Shown here: piece by piece, positions 25,411 through 38,155 of the stretch
Layout: the number at the start of each line of letters is the position of its first letter
Position numbering within the stretch: the stretch's first letter is position 1
Assembly: GCA_028023455.1 (NCBI GenBank)
Contig: JAQFVV010012404.1
Span: forward strand, 13,629,421 to 13,693,420
DNA: 64,000 nucleotides
Source of the DNA: Epiperipatus broadwayi
Taxonomy: Eukaryota; Onychophora; Udeonychophora; Euonychophora; Peripatidae
Direction of reading: 5' to 3'
Position numbers and translations under genes: made by a program
Notes under the pieces: model-generated
Database searches by the model: none
Seen by the model: only the letters and a program-made list of their open reading frames with translations
What the model was told of the DNA's origin: nothing

Positions 25411-26865
25411 TCCTTTTTAAAAAAAATGAAAAAAATTTAATCAAAAACAAAAATATCAAAGACTTTCCATTTAAAAGCATATTTCCCATTTAAATCACTT
25501 ATATATATATATATATATTGAACCAGGTACATTTAATAGAAACTGTTTAATTGGGTTTTAACCTTATTAACATAATTTTAAATTTTACATTTTTAATGTT
25601 TCGTGGAAAAACTGGCCCTTTAAGCAGTGGGAGAATACCATTGATAGCAGAGCTATCAATAATACCCATGGTCAGACCAAGCTTTGCAAAGCCTACACAA
25701 TCATATTTCCAGACTGGGGCCCACCTCAACTGCTAAATTCAAACTCCTACCATCAAAAGCATTTTATTTGTTTAGAGGTAAACTTCAGGTGCCAGCTAAT
25801 TACATGAAGTAACATGCTCGGATGGTAGGCCCATAATCCAGTGCTTGAAATATCCCAGGATTAGCTCATACTCTGTCTCAGCATCCAGCATATTTACTTA
25901 ACACATAAAGTAACCATACAATAATTGATTAGTGATGTAGTGACAAGAGAGAAAGAGAAAATAGTAAGGCAAACATTAATATTTATTTTCAACACACATG
26001 TATATAATATAACAGAATAATATTGAAACTTACATATAAAATTATAAGAGTCTTTTATTAATTAAAGTTCATTCACTTGAATATAAAGAGTCTAGACTGT
26101 GATCAGAATATATTTTAAATTTCTTTACCTAGGATTTCATTGTGTGTATTTTCCAACTAGTTGGCCTTTTTTGGTTTTCCATTGATGGCTTCATTGCTTG
26201 TTTCCATCCTGTGACTCAGCATTGGGGAAAAGAGAGAGAATAGTGGTAGCATCTACTTTATGCTCTTGGTATCATTTTCCAGTCTTTGTTCCAGGCAGAA
26301 TGGTTAAATTGCAGAGGTTTGGGGCATGAAGTCCTGTCAGACAACTCCATGTCTTATGTGGCTTCTCCATTGATGTTGACCACAGCAGTGAATGACTGTC
26401 TTACTACTGCATTCCAAATATCTAGATCTCTGGTTGTTTTGGATTCTACATTTTGTCCATTGAGCCCTGACTGTATATCACAAACCAGACTGTCTAATAA
26501 TAGAGAGTGCGACTTTATATACTCTTTTCTCTATTATTTTTAATCTCTTATCATTATTTTTTAATTTAAATCTTAACTTGAAATGTTTTTTTAATTAATT
26601 TTTCATTTCTGGTTATCTTAATCCCTTGCTCAGATTCATCTAAATATTCTCGATAAGATAGTTTTTTTTTTTTTTTAAATTAGTACAACTATTGATTTTG
26701 ATTCTATTATTAATCAAAATCTTATAAACTAATTACATAATGATAGTTTTACATTTTATTTTTACAGATTAATTTTCAGTCTGATTTAACATATTTATTT
26801 AGCTTTTATTTTATAAAAACTGGTTTTTTTTAAAAGAGAGACATTATTAAAAAAGTTACACCGAC

Positions 26866-27800
26866 AGATCGTCCTCCACCCTCTTCCAGTTCATGGATAG
26901 CATCCCTAATACAACAACTACAACTTTATAACCCGATAACATCCTTTAACCTTAACCAAAAAATCACCTTATGGGAAGCATACAATATAATCAACTATAA
27001 TCAACAATCCATTAAAACCAGCCTAAAAATAACCAACCAAAGACTCATTACACACTTCAAAAGATGGAGTCTGGAACCCAAATTCCTTGACTTCATCATT
27101 AAAATAAATCTTAATGCGCTACCCACGAATTGGTTTCTTTATCACCGAAGAGGTTTTACCAGCATTGACCCTATATGTGGTCTGTGTGCTCGTGAAGATG
27201 AAACCATAGACCATATTATACACCGGTGCCCAAGACTTAAAACTCTAAAAGATATAATTATAATCAATTCCAACATAAGACCTGATATGATTTGCTCACT
27301 CGAAAATGCCATTCATAATGGTTTTTTTTCAATAATAAGGCTTTCTACCTTTGTCCTTTATTCCATATGGATAGTGAGATGCAAAAGTCTCATGGAATTA
27401 CCCCGCCACAAATCATACCATTGTTCTATCAAACGCTCAAAAAATCAAGAAACGTGACCAGCTCCTTGCCTCTAGTAAAGTCTTTGCTGACACCTGGTCT
27501 TTAATTGCTCTTTCCTTTTCCTGATTATCAATTCCCAACTACCCAGCATTATAGAATAATAAAAAGAAAATATTCATGTTTATATTAAAAATGCTAATAC
27601 CATTAAACAAGTTCTTTGAATCTCTTCACTATACCTAACCACATAAGAGTATAACATTGTGCTCTCATAACATAATCTAGCCAGATGACATATAGAACAT
27701 TATATAATCATATTATTATACAATTTATTCATTTATTTATCCTTTATTAGTATGTAATCACTATTTATTGTTAATAAAATTTTTATTGAAATGAACTTTT
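26866..27800 (+). pseudogene. LINE 3' end with zf-RVT domain, copy 1
   Basis: An open stretch of about 180 codons starts near 26870 and ends at a frameshift near 27400. It carries DPICGLCAREDETIDHIIHRC near 27170 (C-x2-C...H-x4-C), the zinc-binding tail of many LINE reverse transcriptases (zf-RVT). Before it is INLNALPTNWFLYHRRGFTS. The last part (RLSTFVLYSIWIVRCK) matches the family pattern. The 3' UTR ends TTGTTAATAAAATTTTTATTG at about 27790, like the other copies at 56225-56255 and 59515-59560. It is 5'-truncated, with no RT palm. Confidence 0.8.
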
Positions 27801-28009
27801 CTTTAACTCTATTATACATTTCTTCCCCCTCCTACTAAGAAGTTTTATTCTATGAAAAAATTATGATGCAGCATTTTTATGCTTTAAATTTTTGTTTTTT
27901 AAAAAAATCTTTAAGCCACTTGTAATTTATTTTTCTCTTAACTTTTTTAATAAAAATTACAAACATATACCACAGTTCAATAGCAGTCCAATATATATAT
28001 ACACACAGA

Positions 28010-28190
28010 TACTAAATATGATATATACTGTACTGGTCAAAACATGATTATCCATCTAACATGAGCTGGAACTCACAAAATATAGTTCAAACCCAGTCCA
28101 GCCTGAGATTTAGGTCAGGGACCAGCCTGGATTCAAACCCACTCTCTAAGCCCCAGATCAAACACCTAATGGATAACATAATAATGATGG
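28010..28190 (-). repeat. TA-anchored repeat, copy 1 (minus)
   Basis: Its reverse complement runs 'tatccattaggtgtttgatctg', 'gggtttgaatcc', 'actgggtttgaa', and ends 'gaccagtacagtatata'. The same order occurs at 52560-52700, ending 'tgtccggtataatatata'. The GGGTTTGAATCC blocks resemble a tRNA B box, so a SINE-like origin is possible. Confidence 0.5.
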
Positions 28191-29049
28191 TACATGATAA
28201 TTTATTTTAAATGTGGCCCACTAGCAGAGCAGAGAAGACAATGAGACATCTATTAACTATGACTTAAGTAAAATATATACACACATAGCTGTATGTGTGG
28301 AAGTGGAGAAAAGGAATTTGAACTATTCAAACAAGTTAAGCAACAGACAAATAGTTTAATATAATGACACATTATTAATTTACATATATAAATTAACAGC
28401 CTATTAGTATGTGCGTGAATGAGCAAGCAATCTACCAAACGATAGATAATTATATATTGTCATTCATGCTATATTTCTCATATGTTCTTTTATTAGCTAA
28501 ATAATATATTATAAATAAACAAACATCTTTGGTGGGTCCAATATTAAGATGCCAATCGATTATTAGAAAGAATTTATGTAAAATTGCTATTAACGCTTTG
28601 GGTTACAATTCTGAAACATGGTGCATTATTTCAGGAGTGTTCCGAGATTCATTACAGATATAATACAAACTATTTTCACACCATTATGGTCATGAAAATA
28701 AATAAAATATATTTGAAAACATATTTGATTTTATGACAAAATATTTATTAAAAAAAAAACATTTAAAAGACATTACGCTTGATACAAAAATAAAGTACGA
28801 TGGTGGGATTGTATAATAAAACTAAAATAATATTAGTAATTAATCTAGCTGATACTATTTAGCATATATATATATATATATTGAGTAGAGTGCAATTTCA
28901 ATATTTTTACAGCACTAAAATTAGGTCATAAGCAAAAAAAATAATAATATGAATAAGAGGGGGTACCGACATAGGCAGAGAACTCAAAGATAAGATCGTG
29001 CTTCTGGACAAAAAATGAAAACTAACACCCTGTTTTCTAAGGCAGTGCT

Positions 29050-29195
29050 TAGAGAAAAGTGGATAGGCATGGCATGACCCAGACTTTTACTGGTATAACT
29101 GATGTGAGAGGCCTTTTTCTACAAAATAAGTGGATAGGCATAGCGTGTGCCAGACTTACAGGAATCACCACCAGAGGCCTTTTTATATGAAATAT
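29050..29195 (+). repeat. Tandem pair of 70-bp units
   Basis: 'agtggataggcatggcatgacccagactt' to 'agaggcctttttcta' (29057-29121) is followed by 'agtggataggcatagcgtgtgccagactta' to 'agaggcctttttata' (29130-29196). No function is apparent. Confidence 0.8.
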
Positions 29196-30570
29196 ATGGT
29201 GCTGGGAAGGCCTATCCTGATGACAAGGCTTGAGAAGAAATCTACAGGTTTGATCTTGTCACAACCCCCAGATTAGAAGATTAGAAGCACATAATTATTC
29301 ACAAAGATTTGCTAAATGTCAGTAATGCAGTATGGATGGATGTCACTGATGACATGGAATAAGATTTATTGCTTTAAAATAAATGACCCTTGTTTGAATG
29401 CCATAATTTGTATAAATAATATGCTATGCCACTAGAATATATATAGAGAGATTTAGTTTTCATTTAATAAAATATCCATTAAGATTTAACCCCCCTCCTT
29501 TTCTGATATTTAAAATACTTCAATCTCACCATCATAGATTTTACAACTGAATATTTAAGCTTATGATATTTTAAGAGTATGGAAAAATAAAAGAAAGCTA
29601 GCAGTTATAGAAAACAACTAATAGGTCATGTTTTCAAAAATGAATAAATAATATTTTAAAATCTCAAAGCATTAATTAGCCTATGTTCTGGATTCACTCT
29701 GGGTAGAACCCAGATTCAAACAAATAACAAATTTTTACACTAAAACATAAACAAAATGTTGATTTGTAAAAATAATCTGGCGAGTGTATTAATTAACAAT
29801 ACATTATATTTTAAGGGAATGTTAATAATCTTGATTCATGAAGGTTTACTTAAAAAGAAAGAAAAGATTTTACAAATTCAACTCATCAGATTGCTTGAGA
29901 TTGGCATATTAATAACTAAAATAGACATATAAAATATAGTAATAAATAACTGTAAATAAATGACTTCACCAAAATTAAAGAAAGTTAGAGCATATGAGAT
30001 AGGATTAAATTTATAGAAATTATTTAAGAGCAATTTACATGTTATAAAAGTTACTAAGTTAAATTATACATTAGGAGAAATTTATAGTAGCATTTGAGAC
30101 TAATTAGGCAAACTAGATTTAGTTTCAATGGTGGTGGTTTGAAATAATTTACCTTGCACCATTTAAGAGTCCACTTTTTAAAGTACAGCATTTAATGGAT
30201 CCATGTGAGTTCTTATGTGGCAAGTAAATTTTTATTCAGCATTCTAAAGTTCTTCATTGGGCTTTTACTTTCTTTCATGGCAGCAGTTAGATGGTATATT
30301 AGTGGGGAAAAGACCCAAAAGGGTCTGAAAGATGATTGGTGTCTACTCTATCATTATATTTCAAAGTTGCATGGAGTATTGATGACAATACACTTCTCTC
30401 AGTAGTAGTTAATCTCTTCTTTCAATAGTAGCTAAACTCTTGGTGATTTAAAATCCATCCATTTTATACTCCTGCCCAGGTATTTGAAGAATGCTTTTCA
30501 TTTTTTATTTCTAGCTCAAACGTAATCTTTAATCTAACAGAAATTTTACATTTCTTTGTCGATTGTTTTT

Positions 30571-30788
30571 GAAAGATGCAACTGTTAGATAACATTCCAA
30601 AAATAGATTCAAATCTATTTCCAGATTGGAAATAGATTTGACAGAATGTTATAACAAGAGTAAATTTTTAATCTTAATCCCCATTTTATTTTAAGTAAAA
30701 ACTTTAATTAAAAATACCTTCCCCAGATTAAAACAACAGTGTTTCCAACCCATTAATTATTTTTGGACAATTAACAGTTGCATCTTCC
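30571..30788. mobile_element. Candidate foldback/MITE-like element (218 bp)
   Basis: Terminal inverted repeats: GAAAGATGCAACTGTTAG at 30571-30588 and, reversed, GGAAGATGCAACTGTTAA at 30771-30788 (16 of 18 equal). Inside is a strong hairpin: CAAATCTATTTCCA (30610-30623) and its exact complement 30627-30640 with a 3-nt loop, plus outer AACATTC/GAATGTT at 30591 and 30644. No clear target duplication was found. Confidence 0.55.
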
Positions 30789-30908
30789 ATCTTGGATTTT
30801 ATAAAATATACAGTTTAAAAGGAAAAACAAGCAACTTAAAAGAAAAAAGTTTAAAGAATAACATATAATAAAATATTTAAAACATCAATATTTTGTTAGT
30901 AAGTTTTT

Positions 30909-30909
30909 G

Positions 30910-30977
<68 letters not shown>

Positions 30978-30980
30978 AGC
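30909..30980. repeat. (TA)n with mirrored flanks GCTCA/TGAGC
   Basis: GCTCA at 30909-30913 and TGAGC at 30976-30980 enclose a run of about 30 TA units with one T interruption near its end. The whole can form a cruciform. Confidence 0.9.
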
Positions 30981-31189
30981 CACACCTTATGTATTTTAAT
31001 AAAAAAGAATTAATAATAATAAAAATGTTATCTAAAAGCCAAATTTTTAAAACTTAGGTGCGCATCTCAAATATATACATAAAATATACATACACAACTA
31101 AAGGAGCAGGATGGGATATAAGGGTTTAAACACAGATTAGTAAATGGAACCATGAAGCTCAATCTTAAGCTAAGATTGACTGCTTCAAT

Positions 31190-31250
31190 ACATAAGAAGT
31201 ATGCATTTTAATTTATAGCAGAAATATCTAGTGATATATATTGTAACTAG
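31190..31250 (+). repeat. Dispersed repeat family, partial copy 4
   Basis: 'aagtatgcattttaatttatagcagaaatatctagtgatatata' matches the core at 23775-23815. Confidence 0.6.
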
Positions 31251-33931
31251 TTTGTTACATAACTACATTAAAAATAATTACATAAGTTTGCAGCATGTTC
31301 CTCAGGTTTAGTTTAGGATTATTTAATTAAAAGGGAAAAGAATATTTAATTTTCCCATGCATATTTTTTTTATAATAATAAGGGGTCTGAAATTAGTTAA
31401 ATATTTTATTTTTCTTCCCACATGGTAGGAAAATTCTAGACATTTTTTTAATAATTGGCAAAGCTTTTTTAAAAAATTATAATATGCATATTTTAATATG
31501 CATTGTAAATAGTAGATGTTGGTAGAAGAGAGAGAAAAGTATAAAATCATATAAATAATTGCTTTTGTTTGCTCTCTTTAATAATTTTATTTAATTACCA
31601 GTTGCTTTTAATTTTAAAAAATTGTATGCAGAAAGGAAAAAAGAAAACCTCTTTTTAGTAAATTGTTTAATATTTAATTTTAGTCTTTGAAGAGAGATAA
31701 AGTTTTATGTTTAAGAGTATTTTTTTTTTTTTTAAAAAAAAAAAACAAAATAAGATTTTAATTTTTTTGGAAAATTTTATTTTTTAATTAGAATTGTTTT
31801 TTTTTTTTTCCATTTTATCTCTCTTCATTACAAAAAATCAAATCAGTATAATTAACTGATTATCATGTTGTTTTGCAAAAAAAATGTTTTTAATTAAACA
31901 GAAATGTCAAGAATTTTATAATGTTAATTTAAGTTCTTGATTTGTTTTTCAATATCTATGATTAAGGAAAAAAAATAACTGAGCAATGATATGTGTAAAA
32001 AATTATTTGTGATTCACTTGAAGGTAAGATTGTTTTAGGAAAATGGGGTGTAAATAAATCAGAAGATCCAAGTATCTGGTAAGAAGTGGATATTCCTAAC
32101 TCAGCTACTGCAGAGACAGCAGTCAAGACATAATCCAGCTGACAGAAAAGAAAGAAGCAGAAGACTTTACCAAGATATTATATAGAAAAGCAAAAGTTTT
32201 AATCAAACTTCTGCATACAATGAGTTTAGTCATAAAAATGGTTTGTACAATAAAAAACATGTTCTAAATTTAGCTAAAAGCTAGACATTGTCTTCCTTTT
32301 TGTAACCTGCCTTCATTAAAATAAAAATATAGAGAAGTTATCCCTTAAAGTAATCTTCAACCAAGCTTCAACCAAAAGCATGAATCTCTGTCAGTGTTAG
32401 TCTCACCTGGGAAATTTACTAAAAGAAAATAGATAAAATTTTGTTATTGTTAACCTGAAAGTGAAATATTGTACAGCAGGAAAAGGATAAAGTATTAATG
32501 TTCATGTGCAGAAGCCTTCAAGAAGAAAACTCAACTGGAAGAACTGGAAATTATAATTGGAAAGAAAGACTCCACAGGAAAAAAAACATGATTGAAGGTA
32601 TTTTTGTATATGCATATTGTATTTTTATTAATGGAAAAAAAATTTCTTTTTGTATAAAAATAATAAATTTTTTTGTGAGAATTGATAATTTTAGATATCT
32701 CCATTAAGTTAATGTTTTCAAATTGTGAAACATATTTTTCTTCAAATCCAGTCAATTTTCTCTTCAAAGTTATGAAATAGTTTTTAGAAAATTTAATTTT
32801 ATTAAACATGTTTTTCTCTTTTCATTCATTTTTCTTCTTAAAAGCTGAACAAAAGGTTAATTAAGCTAAACCAAAAATTATCTTTGATTTTAAAAATGTT
32901 GTTTTTCCAAATCTTTGTAATTTTAAAGAAATAATTAAAAATTAATTTATGAACAAAAATCAATTGATTGATGAATACAATATTTATGAAAATATATTTT
33001 TTGATGAAATGAATGTTTAAAATTTCATACTATCAGGTTATATTTTTGTTTATTGTTAATCAATTAGTTATTAAATAATTGTTTTAAAAATATTTGTAGT
33101 CTTAATTTTTTTATTCTATTCAATTCCTGATTCATGAATTACAGTGTATGACATTGTTTCAAGACAGCTTAATGTTCTAGGAGTTTTAAAATGATACTAA
33201 GAAAACTATTTACTTATAATAGGGTAAACTTAGGAATTATTAGAAGTAATGTATAATAATCTACTTTATTTATTTATTTTTCTCTTGCTCATCTTAATAG
33301 TTTACAGAGTTATGGACATCCAGATAATGATGATCTTGGTTGGCACAAAAGGGATATCATTTAAAGTCCATGCACTACATTCTATTTTATTTATTACTTC
33401 TTTAGAAATTTAGTTTATAATTGGCCAGTATATTAGTGGTATTAAATGGCCAAAGCATTGATGATGGTAACAATGTTTTTAGTATCTCAGCATTATCTTA
33501 CTTATTGTTGTAGTTTGATGGAGTAGCATCTAAGTATGTGCATCAGATAATTATTGTTTGTATTTCTGCCCTAGGTTTGGCGGTGGCTAAATAATTAGCC
33601 TGATCTATAGTGGACCTCTTCAAATCCAGTTTTGATTTTTGATTTTTGATTATTCATGATGATGAATAATTATTACTTTTGTGTAATGCTGGTAAACTTA
33701 TAGTTCTATGCTGCTCTCATGCTCATTTCTTTTATATTTAATTTCATATTTTGTTTGTTTGAAAATGATGATAGTTTCCCATCTTATAATTCTGGTGTAC
33801 TATGGTGAACTGTTACAAATGGTTCATCCAATTGTGGGACATTGTAACCTCAGATTCTCTTTTATTAATCCTTATTTTCCATACAGTTATAATTGTCACC
33901 CAACTTGTGGGACCACTATTATCCATACTGT

Positions 33932-33937
<6 letters not shown>

Positions 33938-33983
<46 letters not shown>
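33938..33983. repeat. (TA)n microsatellite receiving the large LTR element
   Basis: About 22 TA units end directly at the 5' LTR (TGTGAGAG, 33984). The last four bases, ATAT (33980-33983), recur at 41006-41009 after the 3' LTR and serve as the target duplication. Confidence 0.9.
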
Positions 33984-33986
<3 letters not shown>

Positions 33987-35832
33987 GAGAGTACCACACG
34001 AGCCTCACCTAAAACAATTTGTGTTTCTTTGTGAATTTAACTGTGCCTATATCGAATCAACAGATATAAATAACATACACGTATCTTAAGCTTTTCGTAT
34101 ATAAGCTATATACATAAACTAGTTAGTATTAAAAGAATAATTCTAAAAATGAATAATTCTAGTTTATTTATACACACACATAAATAAATGTTTCTAACTA
34201 ATAGTATTTTTTTTTATTAATATAAAACTTGACATTTGACAAAGCCTTAAGTCAACATTGCATTTTTATCAGTTGAAACAAAGAAAATAAACATTTAAAG
34301 TTCATAAGAAATTGTATATTTTAAACAATAGAAAGTGTGAGCGTGATTATGTGATATGCTTACAGAAATTAATCCAGTATAAAAACGAACTAATATTGTT
34401 ATAACAACAATCGTCTATTTAGTTCTCAAGGCAAGAACTACGTCTGTAAATTTAAATGTGTTCGAATTTAGAACACATTTAAGAAAAAAAAGAAGATTCA
34501 ATATTTTAAAACCTGCTTCAAGTAATTAATTTACTGCCTTTTAATATTATAAGGAACTATAAAAAAATAATCATTGAAATTGACAAGGTTATAAGAATTA
34601 TCAACGTCTTCGAAATGAGCTTTCAAAATATATATTTAAGAAGACAAAAATTTATAAAGATGTTCTTTGGCTAGACAATTTATGCCAAGGATTTCTGCTG
34701 ATGTTTTAAACTGGAACATGTAAATTTATTCCTACTCAATGCCTAAAATATAATCATCGTAATTCTCATTTAAAAAGCTGCCTTAATAATGGAGTATTAT
34801 ATTGAAGAAGTTGTTAAATATTTTACTACACAAATTATTAAAAGAATGAATATCTGGATTGCCTCTTCGAAGAATGATCAATGAACTTTATGTTTCAACA
34901 TTCATCGTCATTTTATTTCATCTAAGAAGGGATATAAAGCCGTTATTCTTTCTCGTCTTGGATTTCTTCATTGTATATTTTAATAACCCTTAAACTTTAT
35001 TTCCTTTGTGGATAATTATATTTGCTTGGAAAAATTACTTCGTATATTAAAGTGGAGAACTGATAAGATGAACATTTTATTTTATTTTTTATTTAATAAA
35101 ATTTAGATGTTGATATTTTGATATATACTCTGATGAAAATGACGACTGACTAAGGTAAAAGTTTTTAAATTATTTCAATTTGGAAGTAAGTTTTATTATA
35201 TTCCAAATTGAATCTTACATGACAATTAACATAATTAACACACACTGAATCATTTTAATGACAATACGTAGATTTATAATGTATCATGTGTATTATTTAT
35301 TATACACATGATTTTAAATTAAATATAGGTAAATGATTACATTTTTTTTTGAATATTAAATAATTTATTAGTGTATATATATAAGCACAGATTATAATTC
35401 TAAATTTTAATATTTTTATGTGATAATATTTTTGTTTTATTACGGATTAAAATGTGTTAAACTTGATTTTAAAATTAAACAGGTCTCATTTGTTTATTTT
35501 ATTTAGTCATTTTATAAAACCAATAATTATAAATATACATACTCATGCATATATATGTTAAATCAACTTAGTGATTTAATATTTATAAAGAAGTTATATA
35601 TAGATTATATTAAATTTATTATTACTATAGGTTATTTGTGGAAATGCCTGAAGAGAGTCATTTGCAATTTCTACTCTGAGCTCGAATTCCGAGAGTAACA
35701 AGGTTATTAATAGAGGAGTGTATTGGATTATATTTTAAATCACATCATCCATGGCATTCTATAAGAAGACTTAAAGTCTGAATATAGTTAGATGCAACTT
35801 CCTTGAGTCCTGAAAAGGATCATCTCATTATA
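33984..35832 (+). repeat. 5' LTR (1849 bp)
   Basis: Starts TGTGAGAGTACC and ends TCATTATA. TATAAA lies at 34933-34938, about 950 bp in. It lacks about 85 bp present in the 3' LTR (40321-40405), between 'aacataatt' and 'taacacacactg'. Confidence 0.9.
34933..34938 (+). promoter_or_regulatory. LTR TATA box
   Basis: TATAAA in 'gggatataaagccgttattc', conserved in the 3' LTR at 40017-40022 ('gggatataaaaccgttattc'). A pyrimidine-rich start-like 'ttctttctc' follows. Confidence 0.45.
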
Positions 35833-36455
35833 CATGGCACCCATATTTAAGGCATGAAACAGTAGTTTTCCATTAGTTAAATCCATAGTTTAAAAAAAAA
35901 AAAATTATATGAGTATGTTGTGAATTGGTAAAAACACTGAATAATAAATAATAGAGACCTTGAAATAAAATAAACCGTAGCAAACAGATAAATCAGTTGC
36001 TTTAAAATAAATAAATAAATACAATTATAATTTGGGCATTAAAATATATATTATAATAACATCTTATAAAAGTAGGAAAAATAGAATTACATGTAAGGGC
36101 ATAAGCACAGCACAAAATCTTATGGCATATATTAAATTATTACTTTGAAAGGAAAGTAACTTATATTTATATATAACTTTAAATTTTTTTTCATTAATGA
36201 TAACTAGAAGTGGGAAAAAGCTAATAATAATGGAAGTAAAGAGTTTCAAAGAATCTTAAAGTAATAAAGATAGTAAAATAGAAATTACTTCAATTAGTGA
36301 TGAACAAGGGTCTTTACAAGTCCTAATGTCTGAGGGGTCTGTAGAAGAAGTTGAACATCCTTCACAAGTTCACATGACAGATCAAATATTACCCCAAACA
36401 CAAAAGGTAACTGAAGCTATAATAGTACAACCTCAAGGAAGTAAGTGATAATTAT

Positions 36456-37337
36456 ATGGCTCAATTGGTCTGGATGATAATGGATATGAAAGCTGATATG
36501 GCAACCAAAGCTGATATAAATAATATAAAAGCTGATATAAATAATATAAAAGCTGATATGAATAATATGGCAACCAAAGCTGATATGAATAATATAAATG
36601 CTGATATAAATAAAATGAATGCTGATATGAAGGGAGAAATGGCTAGAATGAATGATAATATGGTAACTAAAGTTGATATGGATAATATGGAAGTGAAATT
36701 AAAAGAAGACATAATTTCTATAAAAGAAGAGTTAAAGAAAGATATTGATGATGTTAAGGAAAAGCTGCAAATAGAAATCAAAGTTGTTGTTGAAAATAAA
36801 CAAACTGCCAATGAAGTAGAAAGACTTCATGACACAAAGGCATCAACAATATCAATGGCAATAAAATGCCAAGAATCAAAAACTTATCCTGAGCATGAGA
36901 TTTGCGAATATAATGATAGCATCCAGAACAGATCACTCTTAGTTCAAATGAATATTTCAGAAGAAAACTGTCATGACTATCATTTTACCATACAGCAGAG
37001 CAATGAAGTAGAAGATCATTGCAGCATTAATAAAGTGCTTGAACCTGATCCACATATCTTGGAAAAAGAAGAGGATATAGATCATGTGAAATATAAATTA
37101 AATTCTGAGTCTCATGAATTGAAAAAAGCACAATTAAATGATAATACCGAATGTTTACATAAATTAAGACTTCAGATTTCTTGTATTAATAACAAGTTAA
37201 ATCATGAACTCATGAAACTTGAGATGACTCCACTATCTAAAGATATAATAGATGAATACAACAGTGAAATGTATTTTGAGTCATTCCATCATATTTGTTT
37301 TTACTCCCAGAACAAATGTAAAACATTTCATCAATGA
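36456..37337 (+). CDS. Heptad-repeat ORF of the large-LTR element (293 codons)
   Basis: This is the longest open frame of the window. The start ATG used is at 36456. Residues about 12-60 are seven-residue repeats (ADINNIK, ADMNNMA, with TKAD spacers), Met/Asn/Asp/Lys-rich and strongly helical. Residues about 60-110 continue as a charged coiled coil (KLKEDIISIKEELKKDIDDV). The rest is acidic and Cys/His-containing without a familiar domain. In position it corresponds to gag. Coiled coils are compatible with a multimerising gag-like or accessory protein, but no capsid signature or CCHC knuckle is seen. A preceding open stretch in another frame (about 36248-36450, SVEEVEHPSQVHMTDQ) may be its lost N terminus. 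The same frame resumes after a TGA. Confidence 0.6.
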   Translation: MAQLVWMIMDMKADMATKADINNIKADINNIKADMNNMATKADMNNINADINKMNADMKGEMARMNDNMVTKVDMDNMEVKLKEDIISIKEELKKDIDDVKEKLQIEIKVVVENKQTANEVERLHDTKASTISMAIKCQESKTYPEHEICEYNDSIQNRSLLVQMNISEENCHDYHFTIQQSNEVEDHCSINKVLEPDPHILEKEEDIDHVKYKLNSESHELKKAQLNDNTECLHKLRLQISCINNKLNHELMKLEMTPLSKDIIDEYNSEMYFESFHHICFYSQNKCKTFHQ

Positions 37338-37697
37338 GGTGTTGATGAATTGTATGACAACCATCTGATAATATCATTAATATTTAATGGAAAAGAAGGT
37401 TGTCTTAATAGAAGGTTTAATATAGAAGATATGAATGAAGGCAATAGGTTTAATTGTCTTAAGTGTAAATTATGGTGTATGAAGCATCACCATAATCCTG
37501 AAGATAAACAAATTATAAAAAGTCTTCAGACAATAATAAAAATATTTATAATACTATCTAAGAGACAGAAAGGTTCACAATTCCATAGGTTGTGTAATAC
37601 TTATGAAGGTCCCTTCACATTCATTGAACATGCTAATGGATGTGCTTAAAAAGTAAAGCACATTTATAAGGAAGGACTTCATGGATTATGACTTTGG
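37338..37697 (+). pseudogene. In-frame continuation with integrase C-terminal-like end
   Basis: Same frame as the 293-codon ORF, after one TGA (37335-37337). It is open to TAA at 37647-37649 and then reads on to TGA at 37695-37697. It contains CLKCKLWCMKHHH, then FHRLCNTYEGPFTFIEHANG and KVKHIYKEGLHGL. The YEGPFT part resembles the integrase C-terminal domain and matches YEGPYTIIKQTG in the remnant at 38156-38386. Probably one longer frame now broken by two stops. Confidence 0.5.
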
Positions 37698-38155
37698 GAT
37701 GTGACAATGGACTTTCGATAATGATAGAATTCATTAGGCTGTTCTTTTAAAATAATAAATGTATATATGTATATAAATAAGTGAAGTAGATATTAATAGT
37801 AATAAAATGTGTCGAGTTAACCCAAGTTGAAAAAAATATATACACAGGTTTATTAGAGTACAAGTTATGGTGAGTTAAATAAATAATAATGGTAGATCAA
37901 TTAAGCATCATGATAATGCAATCTGATGTTGGAACTACATAAAATGCGAGTCCATTATTATATATTTTGATATGGATATGTATAAATAAGATATTTATTT
38001 TATATAGCATGATGTTGTTAAACTATAATAGCAATCAGCATTAAGCCAATGCACATGCATTTTGTGGATATGTGTATATGGATATATAAAAAGCTGGTGT
38101 AAAAGCTTATAAACAAGTTGTTCAAAAAAAAAAGGCCAATCAAAGAAATAAAAAT

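Larger units (their letters stand above)
22761..26865. other. Unassigned repeats; no gene
   Basis: Contains several copies of a dispersed repeat (listed separately), a poly-G run at 23611-23621, and a G/C-richer block at 25580-25735. That block includes a perfect hairpin (ATTGATAGC, loop AGA, GCTATCAAT, at about 25640-25660). A second G/C-richer block lies at 26140-26530 with an 85-codon frame (26286-26543) that matches nothing I recognise. Both blocks are probably unclassified repeats. Confidence 0.45.
27801..30570. other. Unassigned repeats; no gene
   Basis: Holds a repeat at 28010-28190 related in inverse orientation to 52540-52700, a 70-bp tandem repeat at 29050-29195, and (TA)n at 28865-28880. 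The 66-codon frame at 30205-30405 lies in a G/C-richer block of unknown nature. Confidence 0.45.
30789..33979. other. No gene seen; microsatellites and unassigned DNA
   Basis: Contains (TA)n at 30912-30975 inside a palindrome, a partial copy of the dispersed repeat at 31190-31250, poly-T/poly-A runs at 31720-31745 and a long (TA)n at 33938-33982. Short open frames (for example 32498-32707) are not recognised. Confidence 0.5.

Noticed and set aside
25547-25736. Overlapping 60-codon frames on both strands around 25550-25735
   Set aside because: Both frames arise because the block is G/C-richer with few stops. Neither contains a known motif, and the hairpin inside suggests a repeat.
26286-26543. 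85-codon plus-strand frame as a gene
   Set aside because: No domain, no splice or promoter context. It lies in a G/C-richer block of likely repeat origin.
33708-34089. Two overlapping plus-strand frames of about 100 codons
   Set aside because: Much of their length is the (TA)n run read as alternating Tyr-Ile or similar, and they run into the LTR.
36461-36811. 116-codon minus-strand frame
   Set aside because: It is the antisense shadow of the heptad-repeat ORF; the repeat keeps the opposite frame open.
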